From positions 124,001 through 188,000 of the forward strand of contig NZ_JALKAO010000006.1 of the NCBI RefSeq assembly GCF_023015985.1: a DNA stretch of 64,000 nt. The letters are read 5' to 3'. Source of the stretch: Marivita sp. S6314. Lineage in GTDB: Bacteria > Pseudomonadota > Alphaproteobacteria > Rhodobacterales > Rhodobacteraceae. Under the pieces are notes generated by a model. It was not told where the DNA came from. It saw only the letters and a program-made list of their open reading frames with translations, and ran no database searches. This document shows, piece by piece, positions 1 through 8,000 of the stretch. The position numbers and the translations under genes are program-made. Position 1 is the first letter of the stretch; every line of letters begins with the position of its first letter.

Positions 1-2640
1 CAATTCGTGGATCAGGTGGTTGAGCAGAAAGCCCTTGGTCGCCTCGGGCGCGTCTTTGTCGAGCGCCCACGCGCCCTTGCGCTTGCCAATCGCGTTCCAT
101 GTCCAGATCGTGTTTTCGTTCAGCGCCGCCATATGGGCGACTGGCACGGTGATCTCTCCATGTGCAGATGTGACCTTGGCCCATTCGCCAGTCTTGAACC
201 CATGCTGTTCCCACAGCTTGGTTGGCAGATACATCGGGTTGTGCCCGTGGATTTGCCGCAACCATGCGTTCTGCGTACCCCACGAATGATACATCGCCAT
301 AGGTCGCTGCGTCAGTGCGTGGATGTTGAATTCTTCGGTATCAACGCGCCCGTCCTCGAACGGAGCGTACCAGATCGGCAGCGGGTCCAGCGTGTGCTTG
401 ATCCGGTCGCGCAGGTGATCCGGCGGCTGACGGTCGCCATGCCCTTCGGCAGCCAATTGGAACTTGCGCATCGGTTCGACGTAAAGCTGGAAGATATACG
501 GCGCGGGCGCATCGTAGAGGCCGATTTCCACCGCCCAATCCTGATACGCCTTGTTCCACGGTTTGTAGTACAACCCTTGGTCCGGCACATGCGATGACCA
601 GAACCCGCCATTGGCGATATAGCTGTCAAGCTGGCCTTCGTTCACGTCACCGCGCCCTTCGGTCAGCCCGGTTTCCCCCATACGGAAGCCCGCCAAGGGG
701 CCAATACCGGGGCGGCGCTGGTGGTGGGTAATGTAGTCAGCGTAATCCGCATATTTCTGGCTGCCGTCTTCGTTCACAAACCCCGGCAGGTTCAGCTTGG
801 CACCAAGCTCACACAACACCGACTGGAAGCCGCGCACATCGCGGTCAGGCTCCACAACAGGCCAGCGGATCGCGTCCGCCGCCGCATCCGCCTCGCAGAT
901 CGGGCGGTCGAGCAATGAGATACAATCGTGACGTTCCAGATAAGTCGTATCGGGCAGGATCAGGTCTGCGTAGGCGACCATTTCCGAGGAATACGCATCG
1001 GAATAGATGATGCGCGGGATCACGTAGTCACCGTTCTCATCCGTATCGGTGAGCATCTTCATAACGCCCGTCGTGTTCATCGACGAATTCCACGACATGT
1101 TGGCCATATACATGAACAGCGTGTCGATCTTGTAAGGATCACCCGCATAGGCGTTCGAGATGACCATATGCATCAGCCCATGCGCGCTCATCGGGTTTTC
1201 CCAGGTGAACGCCTTGTCGATGCGCGCAGGCGTGCCGTCGTCCTTGAGGCACAGATCATCAGGCCCGTGCACGAACCCAAGATGCGGACCGTCCAGCGGC
1301 TTGCCCGGAGTCACCTTGCAATGCGGTTTGGGATGCGCCGTCGCGGGTTTGGGATACGGCGGCTTGAACCGGAACCCGCCGGGGGTTTCGACACTGCCCA
1401 GCAGGATTTGCAGCACATGCAACGCGCGACAAGTCTGGAAGCCGTTGGAATGCGCAGAGATGCCCCGCATTGCGTGGAAGGACACAGGACGCCCCACCAT
1501 TTTTGCGTGTTTCTCCCCCCGGAAATCGGTCCATTCTTGATCAATTTCAATCGCTTCCTCAAACGCCACCCGCGCGATCTCGGCCGCGATGCGCTTGATA
1601 CGCTCTGCCGACACACCGCATGTGTCGGCCACGTTTTCGGGCGCGTATTGCGGGTCAAGGTAACGCTCGGCCAACAGGTGCATCACCGGCTTGTGGGTGA
1701 TCCCGGCATGGCGGTAGCTGGCGGCAAGATCAGGCTTGACCCCCGGCTTGTCGAACGCGGTCAGCTTGCCTGTGACCCGGTCCATGACCAGTGGCTTGCC
1801 ATCGTCGTCTTTCAGGAACAGCCCATGTTCCGGCGACTTCGGATCGCCATTCACCAGCACTGGCGCGTTGGTGAACCGCGCAAGGTAATCAAGGTCGATC
1901 TTCCCCGCTTTCAGCAACTCATGCACCAACGCCAGAATGAACAAACCGTCAGTGCCGGGTGTGATCCCAACCCAATCATCCGCAATCGCGTTGTACCCGG
2001 TGCGGATCGGGTTGACGCCAATCACCTTGGCCCCGCGCGCCTTGATCTTGCCAAGGCCCATCTTGATCGGGTTGCTGTCATGGTCTTCGGCCACACCAAA
2101 CAGCATGAAGAGCTTGGTATGGTCCCAGTCCGGCTGACCAAATTCCCAGAACGCACCGCCCATCGTGTAGATGCCAGCGGCGGCCATGTTCACCGAACAG
2201 AACCCCCCATGTGCGGCATAGTTCGGTGTCCCGAAATTCTGCGCCCAGAAAGACGTAAAGGATTGCGACTGGTCGCGCCCTGTGAAGAACGCCAGCTTTT
2301 CGGGGGCCTCTGCGCGCAACGGCTCCAACCAGCCTTTGGCGATGCCCAGCGCTTCTTCCCACGAAATCTCCTCGAACTCGCCCGAGCCACGCGGCCCGAC
2401 CCGCTTCAACGGCGCACGCAGACGCGACGGCGCGTTGTGCTGCATGATCCCGGCGCTGCCCTTGGCGCAGAGGACGCCCTGGTTCACAGGATGGTCACGG
2501 TTGCCTTCGATATAGGCCACCTTGCCGCCCTTCATATGCACGTTGATCCCGCAGCGGCAGGCGCACATGTAGCAGGTCGTCTTGCGCACCTCGTCTGACA
2601 CTTTCGGTGACAGATTAAGCTCTGGCTGGACGTGACCCAT
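1..2640 (-). CDS. soeA: Molybdopterin oxidoreductase, probable sulfite dehydrogenase SoeA (3' end beyond window)
   Basis: This is a DMSO-reductase-superfamily catalytic subunit. About 880 residues lie in the window and the reading frame runs off the left edge, so the C-terminus is missing. The start ATG at 2640 follows an AGGGAGA-type ribosome site. Near the N-terminus four cysteines, C23-x2-C26-x3-C30-x27-C58, form the expected [4Fe-4S] site. No Tat signal is visible, which suits a cytoplasm-facing enzyme. SoeA oxidises sulfite to sulfate with SoeB (Fe-S) and SoeC (membrane anchor), which would lie to the left. I infer sulfite as substrate from the neighbouring xsc, ackA and pta, because Xsc releases sulfite and soe genes are known beside xsc in roseobacters. 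The sequence alone fixes only the superfamily. A LacI-type palindrome lies about 90 bases upstream. Confidence 0.75.
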   Translation of the reverse strand, partial: MGHVQPELNLSPKVSDEVRKTTCYMCACRCGINVHMKGGKVAYIEGNRDHPVNQGVLCAKGSAGIMQHNAPSRLRAPLKRVGPRGSGEFEEISWEEALGIAKGWLEPLRAEAPEKLAFFTGRDQSQSFTSFWAQNFGTPNYAAHGGFCSVNMAAAGIYTMGGAFWEFGQPDWDHTKLFMLFGVAEDHDSNPIKMGLGKIKARGAKVIGVNPIRTGYNAIADDWVGITPGTDGLFILALVHELLKAGKIDLDYLARFTNAPVLVNGDPKSPEHGLFLKDDDGKPLVMDRVTGKLTAFDKPGVKPDLAASYRHAGITHKPVMHLLAERYLDPQYAPENVADTCGVSAERIKRIAAEIARVAFEEAIEIDQEWTDFRGEKHAKMVGRPVSFHAMRGISAHSNGFQTCRALHVLQILLGSVETPGGFRFKPPYPKPATAHPKPHCKVTPGKPLDGPHLGFVHGPDDLCLKDDGTPARIDKAFTWENPMSAHGLMHMVISNAYAGDPYKIDTLFMYMANMSWNSSMNTTGVMKMLTDTDENGDYVIPRIIYSDAYSSEMVAYADLILPDTTYLERHDCISLLDRPICEADAAADAIRWPVVEPDRDVRGFQSVLCELGAKLNLPGFVNEDGSQKYADYADYITHHQRRPGIGPLAGFRMGETGLTEGRGDVNEGQLDSYIANGGFWSSHVPDQGLYYKPWNKAYQDWAVEIGLYDAPAPYIFQLYVEPMRKFQLAAEGHGDRQPPDHLRDRIKHTLDPLPIWYAPFEDGRVDTEEFNIHALTQRPMAMYHSWGTQNAWLRQIHGHNPMYLPTKLWEQHGFKTGEWAKVTSAHGEITVPVAHMAALNENTIWTWNAIGKRKGAWALDKDAPEATKGFLLNHLIHEL

Positions 2641-2725
2641 GTGTTTTCTCCCTATCCTGCCAAGGCCGCGCTTGGTCAGATTTGGCGACAGTGTTTACGT
2701 TTCTGCCGCAATGGTAAAGCAGCAA

Positions 2726-2743
2726 AATGCAAGCGCTTACATT
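2726..2743. promoter_or_regulatory. LacI-family-type operator palindrome
   Basis: AATGCAAGCGCTTACATT is an 18-base palindrome with one mismatched pair, built on the AAGCGCTT core typical of LacI-family operators. It lies between the stop of the citrate synthase gene and the soeA start, about 85 bases upstream of soeA. No LacI-family gene is present in the window, so the regulator would act from elsewhere. Confidence 0.5.
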
Positions 2744-2749
2744 CCATCT

Positions 2750-3883
2750 CTATCGTTCTTCAATCGGCAGCCAATTGCGCGGTTCCGGCCCGTTATAAAG
2801 TGTCAATGGACGGATCAGGATATTCCCGCGCTGCTGTTCCAGACACTGGATCACCCAGCCCGGCATCCGGCCAATCGCAAAGATCGGAACGTACAGATCC
2901 ATCGGGATACCGTGCAATTGGTAGATAACGCCCGAGTAGAAATCGACGTTCACGTTCAGACCGTGGCGGCTGTAGGGTTTCATCGCCTCAACAACCGCTT
3001 GCAGAATTTCGTACCATTCCGGCGCGCCCATCTCTTCGCCCAGCTTGCGAACGCCTTCCCGCATGTGCCGCGCGCGTGGGTCTTCAGCGCGGTAAACCCG
3101 GTGGCCAAACCCGGTCACAGCCTCGCGGTTTTTGCGCTTGGTTTTGACATACTCTGCGGCTTTGTCAGGTGTGCCGATTTCCTTGACCATCTTCATGACG
3201 TCTTCGGCCGCACCGCCATGTGCAGGGCCAGCGAGCGTGCTAAGCGCGGTGACAATCGCGCCATGCAGGTTCGCTTCGGTCCCGACAGTCACCCGCGCTG
3301 CAAAGCTGGAGGCATTTGCGCCATGTTCGGCGTGCAAGACAAAGTCGACATCGGCAAGGCGCGCAGCAGCCTCGGACGGCTTTTCGCCCTTGAGCATCCA
3401 CAGCCAGTTCGCCGCGTGGCTGAGGCTTTCATCGGGCGCGATGGGATCACGCCCGTTGCGGATCGCCTCATGCGCGGCAATCAGCGTCGGCACCTGTGCG
3501 GTGAGCTTTAGCCCGTTGCGCTGAAACGCCTCTTCGCCGACTTGCTGGCTGTCTAAATCAAGCGCGGCCAAGGCTGACACACAGGTGCGCAGGACATCCA
3601 TCGGGTGTCCGTCTTTGCACGTGCGAATGATCTCAAGCACCGCATCCGGCACCGCGCGATAGCTGCGCATTTCCGCGTCGAACGCCTCCAGCTCGGAAGC
3701 GTTTGGCAATTCGCCCCGCATCAAAAGGTGGCACACCTCTTCAAACGTGGCGTGCGCTGCCAGATCGTGAATGGAATAGCCGCGGTAGTGCAGCGTTCCC
3801 GCTGATCCATCGATATCGCTGACACCTGAGCGTTCAAAGTAAATGCCTTTCAGGCCACGGTTGATCTTGACGGCATCGGTCAT
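2750..3883 (-). CDS. Citrate synthase family protein
   Basis: This 377-residue protein has the citrate synthase fold. It carries the signature GFGHRVYRAEDPRARHM, an upstream active-site region with LAGPAHGG, and an aspartate in VNVDFYSG. Its short length and the ENR-free C-terminus resemble the citrate/2-methylcitrate synthase group. It condenses acetyl-CoA (or propionyl-CoA) with oxaloacetate. The start was placed at ATG 3883 because the family begins near KINRGLKGIYFERS; the frame is open for 86 codons further upstream, but that part has no family resemblance. It is divergent from pta with only 36 bases between the two starts and lies ahead of soeA. That placement suggests it drains acetyl-CoA made by Xsc and Pta. 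Whether citrate or methylcitrate is the product cannot be settled here. Confidence 0.85.
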   Translation of the reverse strand: MTDAVKINRGLKGIYFERSGVSDIDGSAGTLHYRGYSIHDLAAHATFEEVCHLLMRGELPNASELEAFDAEMRSYRAVPDAVLEIIRTCKDGHPMDVLRTCVSALAALDLDSQQVGEEAFQRNGLKLTAQVPTLIAAHEAIRNGRDPIAPDESLSHAANWLWMLKGEKPSEAAARLADVDFVLHAEHGANASSFAARVTVGTEANLHGAIVTALSTLAGPAHGGAAEDVMKMVKEIGTPDKAAEYVKTKRKNREAVTGFGHRVYRAEDPRARHMREGVRKLGEEMGAPEWYEILQAVVEAMKPYSRHGLNVNVDFYSGVIYQLHGIPMDLYVPIFAIGRMPGWVIQCLEQQRGNILIRPLTLYNGPEPRNWLPIEER

Positions 3884-3919
3884 TGCGGGCTCCTGTGTGA
3901 CGACGATTTGGAGGGATGT

Positions 3920-4783
3920 ATGAGCGTTCTCGACACCGCGCGCGACGTCGCACGCACAGCAAACGCCCGGGTGGTGTTTCCGGAACTGGACGATCCCCGC
4001 GTGGCGGGCGCGGCAGAGCGTTTGGCGTCTGATGGATTGTGCCAACCTGTTCCGGTGAGTGAGGTCGTAACTGAGGCGCAAGTGGCGGCCCTTGTTGCGA
4101 CGCGCGGTACAAAGGAAGCGCTGGCGCGTCGGATGTTGCAAAAGCCGCTGTTCCGCGCGGCGGCAATGGTTGCCGCAGGTGAGGCGGATGCGATGGTCGC
4201 AGGGGCGGACAGCCCGACCCGACGAGTCATTGAAGCAGCGAGCATCGCGATTGGCTTGGCAGACGGCGTTGCAGTCCCATCGTCGTATTTCCTGATGGTG
4301 TTCCCGGACGGGCGCGAATTCATCTTCGCCGATTGCGCAGTGAACGTGGCGCCGGATGCGACAGCGCTTGAAGCCATCGCGCGCGCATCGGCGGATACAG
4401 GGCGCAAATTGCTGGAGGATGCCCGTGTCGCGCTCTTGTCGTTCTCAACCGGGACCAGCGGCGCGGGGAACAGCGTTGATATCGTCCGCGACGTGGCAGA
4501 CGCGACGGGGTACTTGGGACCAATCCAGGCGGACGCCGCATTGAACGCGGCGATTGCCGAGAAGAAGGGTTTGGGCGCGGGGGATGCCAACGTGCTGATC
4601 TTCCCGTCGCTGGACGCCGGCAACATCGCGTACAAGCTGTGCCAGGAATTGGGCAAGGCGCAGGCAGTCGGTCCGTTCCTGCAAGGGTTTGCCAAACCCG
4701 TCTGCGATCTGAGCCGCGGCGCAACGGTCGACGACATCGTCGCCTCGACGCTGGTGACCATTGCTTTGGCAAAAGGCACGTAA
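3920..4783 (+). CDS. pta: Phosphate acetyltransferase (Pta)
   Basis: The 287-residue product is a short, single-domain phosphotransacetylase that converts acetyl phosphate and CoA to acetyl-CoA and Pi. Typical family stretches are VVFPELDDPRV at the N-terminus, DAMVAGADSPTRRVI, LSFSTGTSGAGNSVDIV and NVLIFPSLDAGNIAYKL. I chose ATG 3920 because GGAGG lies five bases upstream; an in-frame TTG at 3908 has no ribosome site. It lies on the opposite strand from xsc and ackA, and its TAA stop is one base from the ackA stop, so the two genes are tail to tail. In taurine-degrading roseobacters pta usually follows xsc in the same direction, so this arrangement is unusual. Its expected job is assimilating acetyl phosphate from Xsc. 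Confidence 0.92.
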   Translation: MSVLDTARDVARTANARVVFPELDDPRVAGAAERLASDGLCQPVPVSEVVTEAQVAALVATRGTKEALARRMLQKPLFRAAAMVAAGEADAMVAGADSPTRRVIEAASIAIGLADGVAVPSSYFLMVFPDGREFIFADCAVNVAPDATALEAIARASADTGRKLLEDARVALLSFSTGTSGAGNSVDIVRDVADATGYLGPIQADAALNAAIAEKKGLGAGDANVLIFPSLDAGNIAYKLCQELGKAQAVGPFLQGFAKPVCDLSRGATVDDIVASTLVTIALAKGT

Positions 4784-4784
4784 G

Positions 4785-5945
4785 TCACGCAGCCTCCAAA
4801 AGCGCAAGCGCGTCGAGCGCAATCATCCGCTCTTCTTCCGCCGGGATGACCCAGATCGCAACTTTGGAACTGTCCGCGTGCAATCGGGGGCCCGAGCGGT
4901 GGTTGAAGTCCGGATTGATCCGCACGCCCGCCCATTCCAGACCCCGCAGGATACGCGCGCGGACGCCCACTGCATTTTCGCCAATCCCACCGGTAAAGGC
5001 GACGGCGTCCAGACCTTCCATCGCCGCAATCAGCGATCCGGCATGGCGCAGCGTCCAATAGCAGAAGTGTTCCACAGCAAAGGCACTGTCAGCAGACGCG
5101 TCGAGCATCAGCTTGCGCATGTCCGACTTGCCACCAGACAGCCCAAGCAAGCCGCTCTCATGGTTGAGAATGGCCTTGGTGCGCTCAAGCCCGTTTTCTT
5201 CGACAAGCCGCAGCACCGCGTTGGCGTCGATCCCGCCAGAGCGGGTTCCCATGGTAAGGCCGTCCAGTGGCGAATAGCCCATTGTCGTCGCAACCGATTG
5301 ACCATTATGGATGGCACAGAGCGACGCCCCGTTTCCAAGGTGGAAGGCCAGCAACCGCGAGGGTAGCGCTTCGCCAGACACTTCCGGCAAGCGGCGCACC
5401 AACGACGCATAACTGAGACCATGAAACCCGTAACGGCGAATACCCTTTGTCTCCATCATCTTGGGGATCGCATAGCGCGTCGCAACACTCGGGTTCGTGG
5501 CGTGGAACGACGTGTCAAAGCTTGCGAATTGAGGCAGGTCCGGCGCAAGCCGCGCCAGCGCCTCCATCGGGGCAAGGTTGTGTGGATTGTGGAGAGGCGC
5601 AAGCGGCGTGCAGTTGGCAATCTCGGCGCGGACCTCATCCGTGATCCGCATTGGCGCTGTCAGCTTGCGCCCGCCATGCACGACGCGGTGACCAACTGCG
5701 CGCAATGTGTCAGGTGTGATTCCGCGATCAGCCAGAGCCTTCAAGATCGCCTCCAGCGCCGCACGGTGATCGATCAACGGAACGTCCCGCTCATCCTCCC
5801 CAACCCGCAACTTGGACGCGCCACCGATGGCCTCTGCCATGCCCGAAAGCGTTTCGGACACGGTCTCGTCAAATACGGCAAACTTGATCGAGGACGACCC
5901 CGCATTCAGCACCAGAACAGAGGTTGCCTGTGCGGGGTCCCCCAT
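4785..5945 (-). CDS. ackA: Acetate kinase (AckA)
   Basis: This 386-residue acetokinase interconverts acetyl phosphate plus ADP with acetate plus ATP. It has the N-terminal LVLNAGSSSIKFAVFD, HRVVHGG, LHNPHNL, FDTSFH, RRYGFHGLSY and GTRSGGIDANAV segments of the family. Its ATG follows the xsc stop by only two bases, so the two are almost certainly cotranscribed and translationally linked; an AAGG ribosome site lies inside the end of xsc. With Xsc making acetyl phosphate, AckA gives ATP by substrate-level phosphorylation while Pta offers the competing assimilatory branch. The C-terminal coding end meets the end of pta, with no visible terminator between the two convergent genes. Confidence 0.95.
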   Translation of the reverse strand: MGDPAQATSVLVLNAGSSSIKFAVFDETVSETLSGMAEAIGGASKLRVGEDERDVPLIDHRAALEAILKALADRGITPDTLRAVGHRVVHGGRKLTAPMRITDEVRAEIANCTPLAPLHNPHNLAPMEALARLAPDLPQFASFDTSFHATNPSVATRYAIPKMMETKGIRRYGFHGLSYASLVRRLPEVSGEALPSRLLAFHLGNGASLCAIHNGQSVATTMGYSPLDGLTMGTRSGGIDANAVLRLVEENGLERTKAILNHESGLLGLSGGKSDMRKLMLDASADSAFAVEHFCYWTLRHAGSLIAAMEGLDAVAFTGGIGENAVGVRARILRGLEWAGVRINPDFNHRSGPRLHADSSKVAIWVIPAEEERMIALDALALLEAA

Positions 5946-5947
5946 GA

Positions 5948-7726
5948 TTAAGCGACCTTCTGCGGGCGCATATCTGCCGGGTCGATGCCTGCCACTTCCA
6001 CCGGCTTTTTCATCGCATCACGGCGGAACGGTTCGCCCAGTTCCTGATTGATCATCGCTTCGATCAGAGTGGTCTTGCCGTTCTCCATCTGGTCCTTGAT
6101 CGCCTGGTTCAGCGCGTCGGTCAGTTCGTCCATGGTGCGCGCAACGACACCCTTGAGCCCACAGGCCGACGCGATGGCCGCATAGCTGACGCCCTCGTCC
6201 AGTTCTGTGCCGACAAAATTGTCTTCGTACCACAGGGTCGAATTCCGCTTTTCCGCACCCCACTGGTAGTTGCGGAACACGATCTGGGTGATCGCAGGCC
6301 ATTCCGGGCGACCAATGGCCGTCAGTTCGTTGACCGCTATGCCAAACGCTCCATCACCGGCAAAGCCGACAACCGGCACGTCCGGGCACCCGATCTTGGC
6401 CCCAACGACAGATGGCAAACCATATCCACATGGCCCAAACAGACCCGGCGCAAGGTATTTGCGGCCTTCTTCGAACGACGGATAGGCGTTGCCGATGGCA
6501 CAGTTGTTGCCGATGTCCGACGAAATGATCGCCTCTTTCGGCAACGCGCTCTGGATTGCGCGCCATGCCATGCGAGGGCTCATCCAGTCGGGCTTGGACG
6601 CGCGCGCGCGCTCGTTCCACGTGGTGCCCGGATCGTCGTCTTCGTGGTCCATCGACGACAGTTGCTGCGCCCAAGTGGATTTGGTTTTGGCGATGGTCGC
6701 TTTCCGCTCTTCGCGGCCTTCGTCGCCAGCGGTGTCAGACAGACGCGCAAGGATACCTTCGGCGACCTTCTTGGCGTCACCCACGATGCCAACGCTGACC
6801 TTCTTGGTCAGGCCGATGCGGTCGGGGTTGATGTCGACCTGAATGATCTTCGCATCTTTGGGCCAGTAGTCGATCCCGTAGCCCGGCAGAGTCGAGAACG
6901 GGTTGAGGCGTGTGCCAAGGCACAGCACCACATCTGCTTGGCTGATCAACTCCATACCGGCCTTGGAGCCGTTGTAACCCAGCGGGCCTGCAAATAGAGG
7001 ATGCGAACCGGGGAACGCGTCGTTGTGCTGATAGCCCACACAAACCGGCGCGGTCAGACGTTCGGCCAGTTCCATCGAGGCCGGTATCGCGTCAGCCAGA
7101 ACCACGCCAGCACCGTTCAGAATGACCGGGTTCTTTGCAGATGACAGAAGATCTGCCGCTTGCTGGATCGAGCTTTCGCCACCCGAGGGACGTTCGAATT
7201 CGACAACTTCTGGCAGATCAATGTCGATCACCTGAGTCCAGAAATCCCGCGGCATATTGATCTGCGCCGGGGCCGACGCGCGCTTGGCGTTCAGGATCAC
7301 GCGGTTCAGAACCTCGGCCACACGGGTCGGGTCGCGGACTTCTTCCTGATAGGCGACCATGTCTTCGAACAGCTTCATCTGTTCAACTTCCTGAAAGCCA
7401 CCCATGCCGATGGTCTTGTTTGCGGCCTGCGGTGTGACCAGCAGCAAAGGCGTGTGGTTCCAATAGGCGGTTTTCACAGCCGTCACGAAGTTGGTGATCC
7501 CCGGCCCGTTCTGCGCGATCATCATCGACATCTTGCCAGACGCCCGGGTGTAGCCGTCGGCCATCATCCCACCAGAGCCTTCGTGCGCGCAGTCCCAGAA
7601 CGTGATGCCCGCTTTGGGGAAGATGTCGGAAATCGGCATAAAGGCCGACCCGATGATGCCAAACGCATGTTCAATGCCATGCATCTGGAGGACTTTGACG
7701 AACGCTTCTTCGGTGGTCATTTTCAT
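5948..7726 (-). CDS. xsc: Sulfoacetaldehyde acetyltransferase (Xsc)
   Basis: This thiamine-diphosphate enzyme of 592 residues desulfonates sulfoacetaldehyde with phosphate, giving acetyl phosphate and sulfite. It is the central step of taurine and isethionate degradation. The N-terminal catalytic-glutamate region CAHEGSGGMMADGYTRA, the central Rossmann-like domain and the C-terminal ThDP site AGDGAFGIAVNELTAIGR followed by FRNYQWGAEKR are all present and characteristic of Xsc rather than acetolactate synthase. ATG 7726 was chosen over a codon 24 bases upstream because of its GGGAGAG ribosome site and because Xsc proteins begin MKMTTEEAFVK-like. Taurine uptake and transaminase or dehydrogenase genes are absent here, so sulfoacetaldehyde must come from loci outside the window. 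Likely TauR-type sites are upstream. Confidence 0.96.
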   Translation of the reverse strand: MKMTTEEAFVKVLQMHGIEHAFGIIGSAFMPISDIFPKAGITFWDCAHEGSGGMMADGYTRASGKMSMMIAQNGPGITNFVTAVKTAYWNHTPLLLVTPQAANKTIGMGGFQEVEQMKLFEDMVAYQEEVRDPTRVAEVLNRVILNAKRASAPAQINMPRDFWTQVIDIDLPEVVEFERPSGGESSIQQAADLLSSAKNPVILNGAGVVLADAIPASMELAERLTAPVCVGYQHNDAFPGSHPLFAGPLGYNGSKAGMELISQADVVLCLGTRLNPFSTLPGYGIDYWPKDAKIIQVDINPDRIGLTKKVSVGIVGDAKKVAEGILARLSDTAGDEGREERKATIAKTKSTWAQQLSSMDHEDDDPGTTWNERARASKPDWMSPRMAWRAIQSALPKEAIISSDIGNNCAIGNAYPSFEEGRKYLAPGLFGPCGYGLPSVVGAKIGCPDVPVVGFAGDGAFGIAVNELTAIGRPEWPAITQIVFRNYQWGAEKRNSTLWYEDNFVGTELDEGVSYAAIASACGLKGVVARTMDELTDALNQAIKDQMENGKTTLIEAMINQELGEPFRRDAMKKPVEVAGIDPADMRPQKVA

Positions 7727-7805
7727 GGTGGCTCTCCCAAACAAGAGCACCGACCAAGCGGTCGGCGCGATTGAGGCGGACAGTAGCGATGAGTCGAAAT
7801 TGCCA

Positions 7806-7857
7806 GTAGGTCCAATTCGACCCCCAAGTTAAGTCCAAAACTGCGAGCTAAGTCACT
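7806..7857 (-). promoter_or_regulatory. Candidate TauR binding repeats upstream of xsc
   Basis: Read on the minus strand there are direct repeats TTGGACTTAA (7829-7838) and TTGGACCTAC (7806-7815), with a weaker third copy AGTGACTTAG (7848-7857). As I recall, TauR, the MocR/GntR-type taurine regulator of Rhodobacter capsulatus, binds direct repeats CTGGACYTAA; the first two copies match at 9 and 8 of 10 positions. They lie about 80-130 bases upstream of the xsc start, a plausible activator position. The match to TauR rests on memory of the published motif. Confidence 0.5.
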
Positions 7858-7869
7858 GAACACGGCCAC

Positions 7870-7910
7870 GCATTCCGGTGCAGAACCACGGTTTTGCTGC
7901 ATTCCGGTGC
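7870..7910. repeat. Two 12-base direct repeats in the xsc upstream region
   Basis: GCATTCCGGTGC occurs at 7870-7881 and again at 7899-7910, 29 bases start to start or nearly three helical turns. The pair sits between the TauR-like sites and the divergent membrane-protein gene starting at 8001. It could be a second regulator's site or belong to the rightward promoter. Confidence 0.4.
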
Positions 7911-8000
7911 TATTTGGGCCGAATTCACGCTACACTATACTGGCGATGATGGGGCATACCCCATTCGATACGTTTCGTGAGGCCAGAGGCAGGCAAAACG

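Noticed and set aside
928-2598. Long open frame on the plus strand opposite soeA
   Set aside because: It is the antisense shadow of soeA, rich in Arg, His and Val as expected from complementing high-GC codons, with no domain and no ribosome site. The minus strand carries clear molybdoenzyme motifs.
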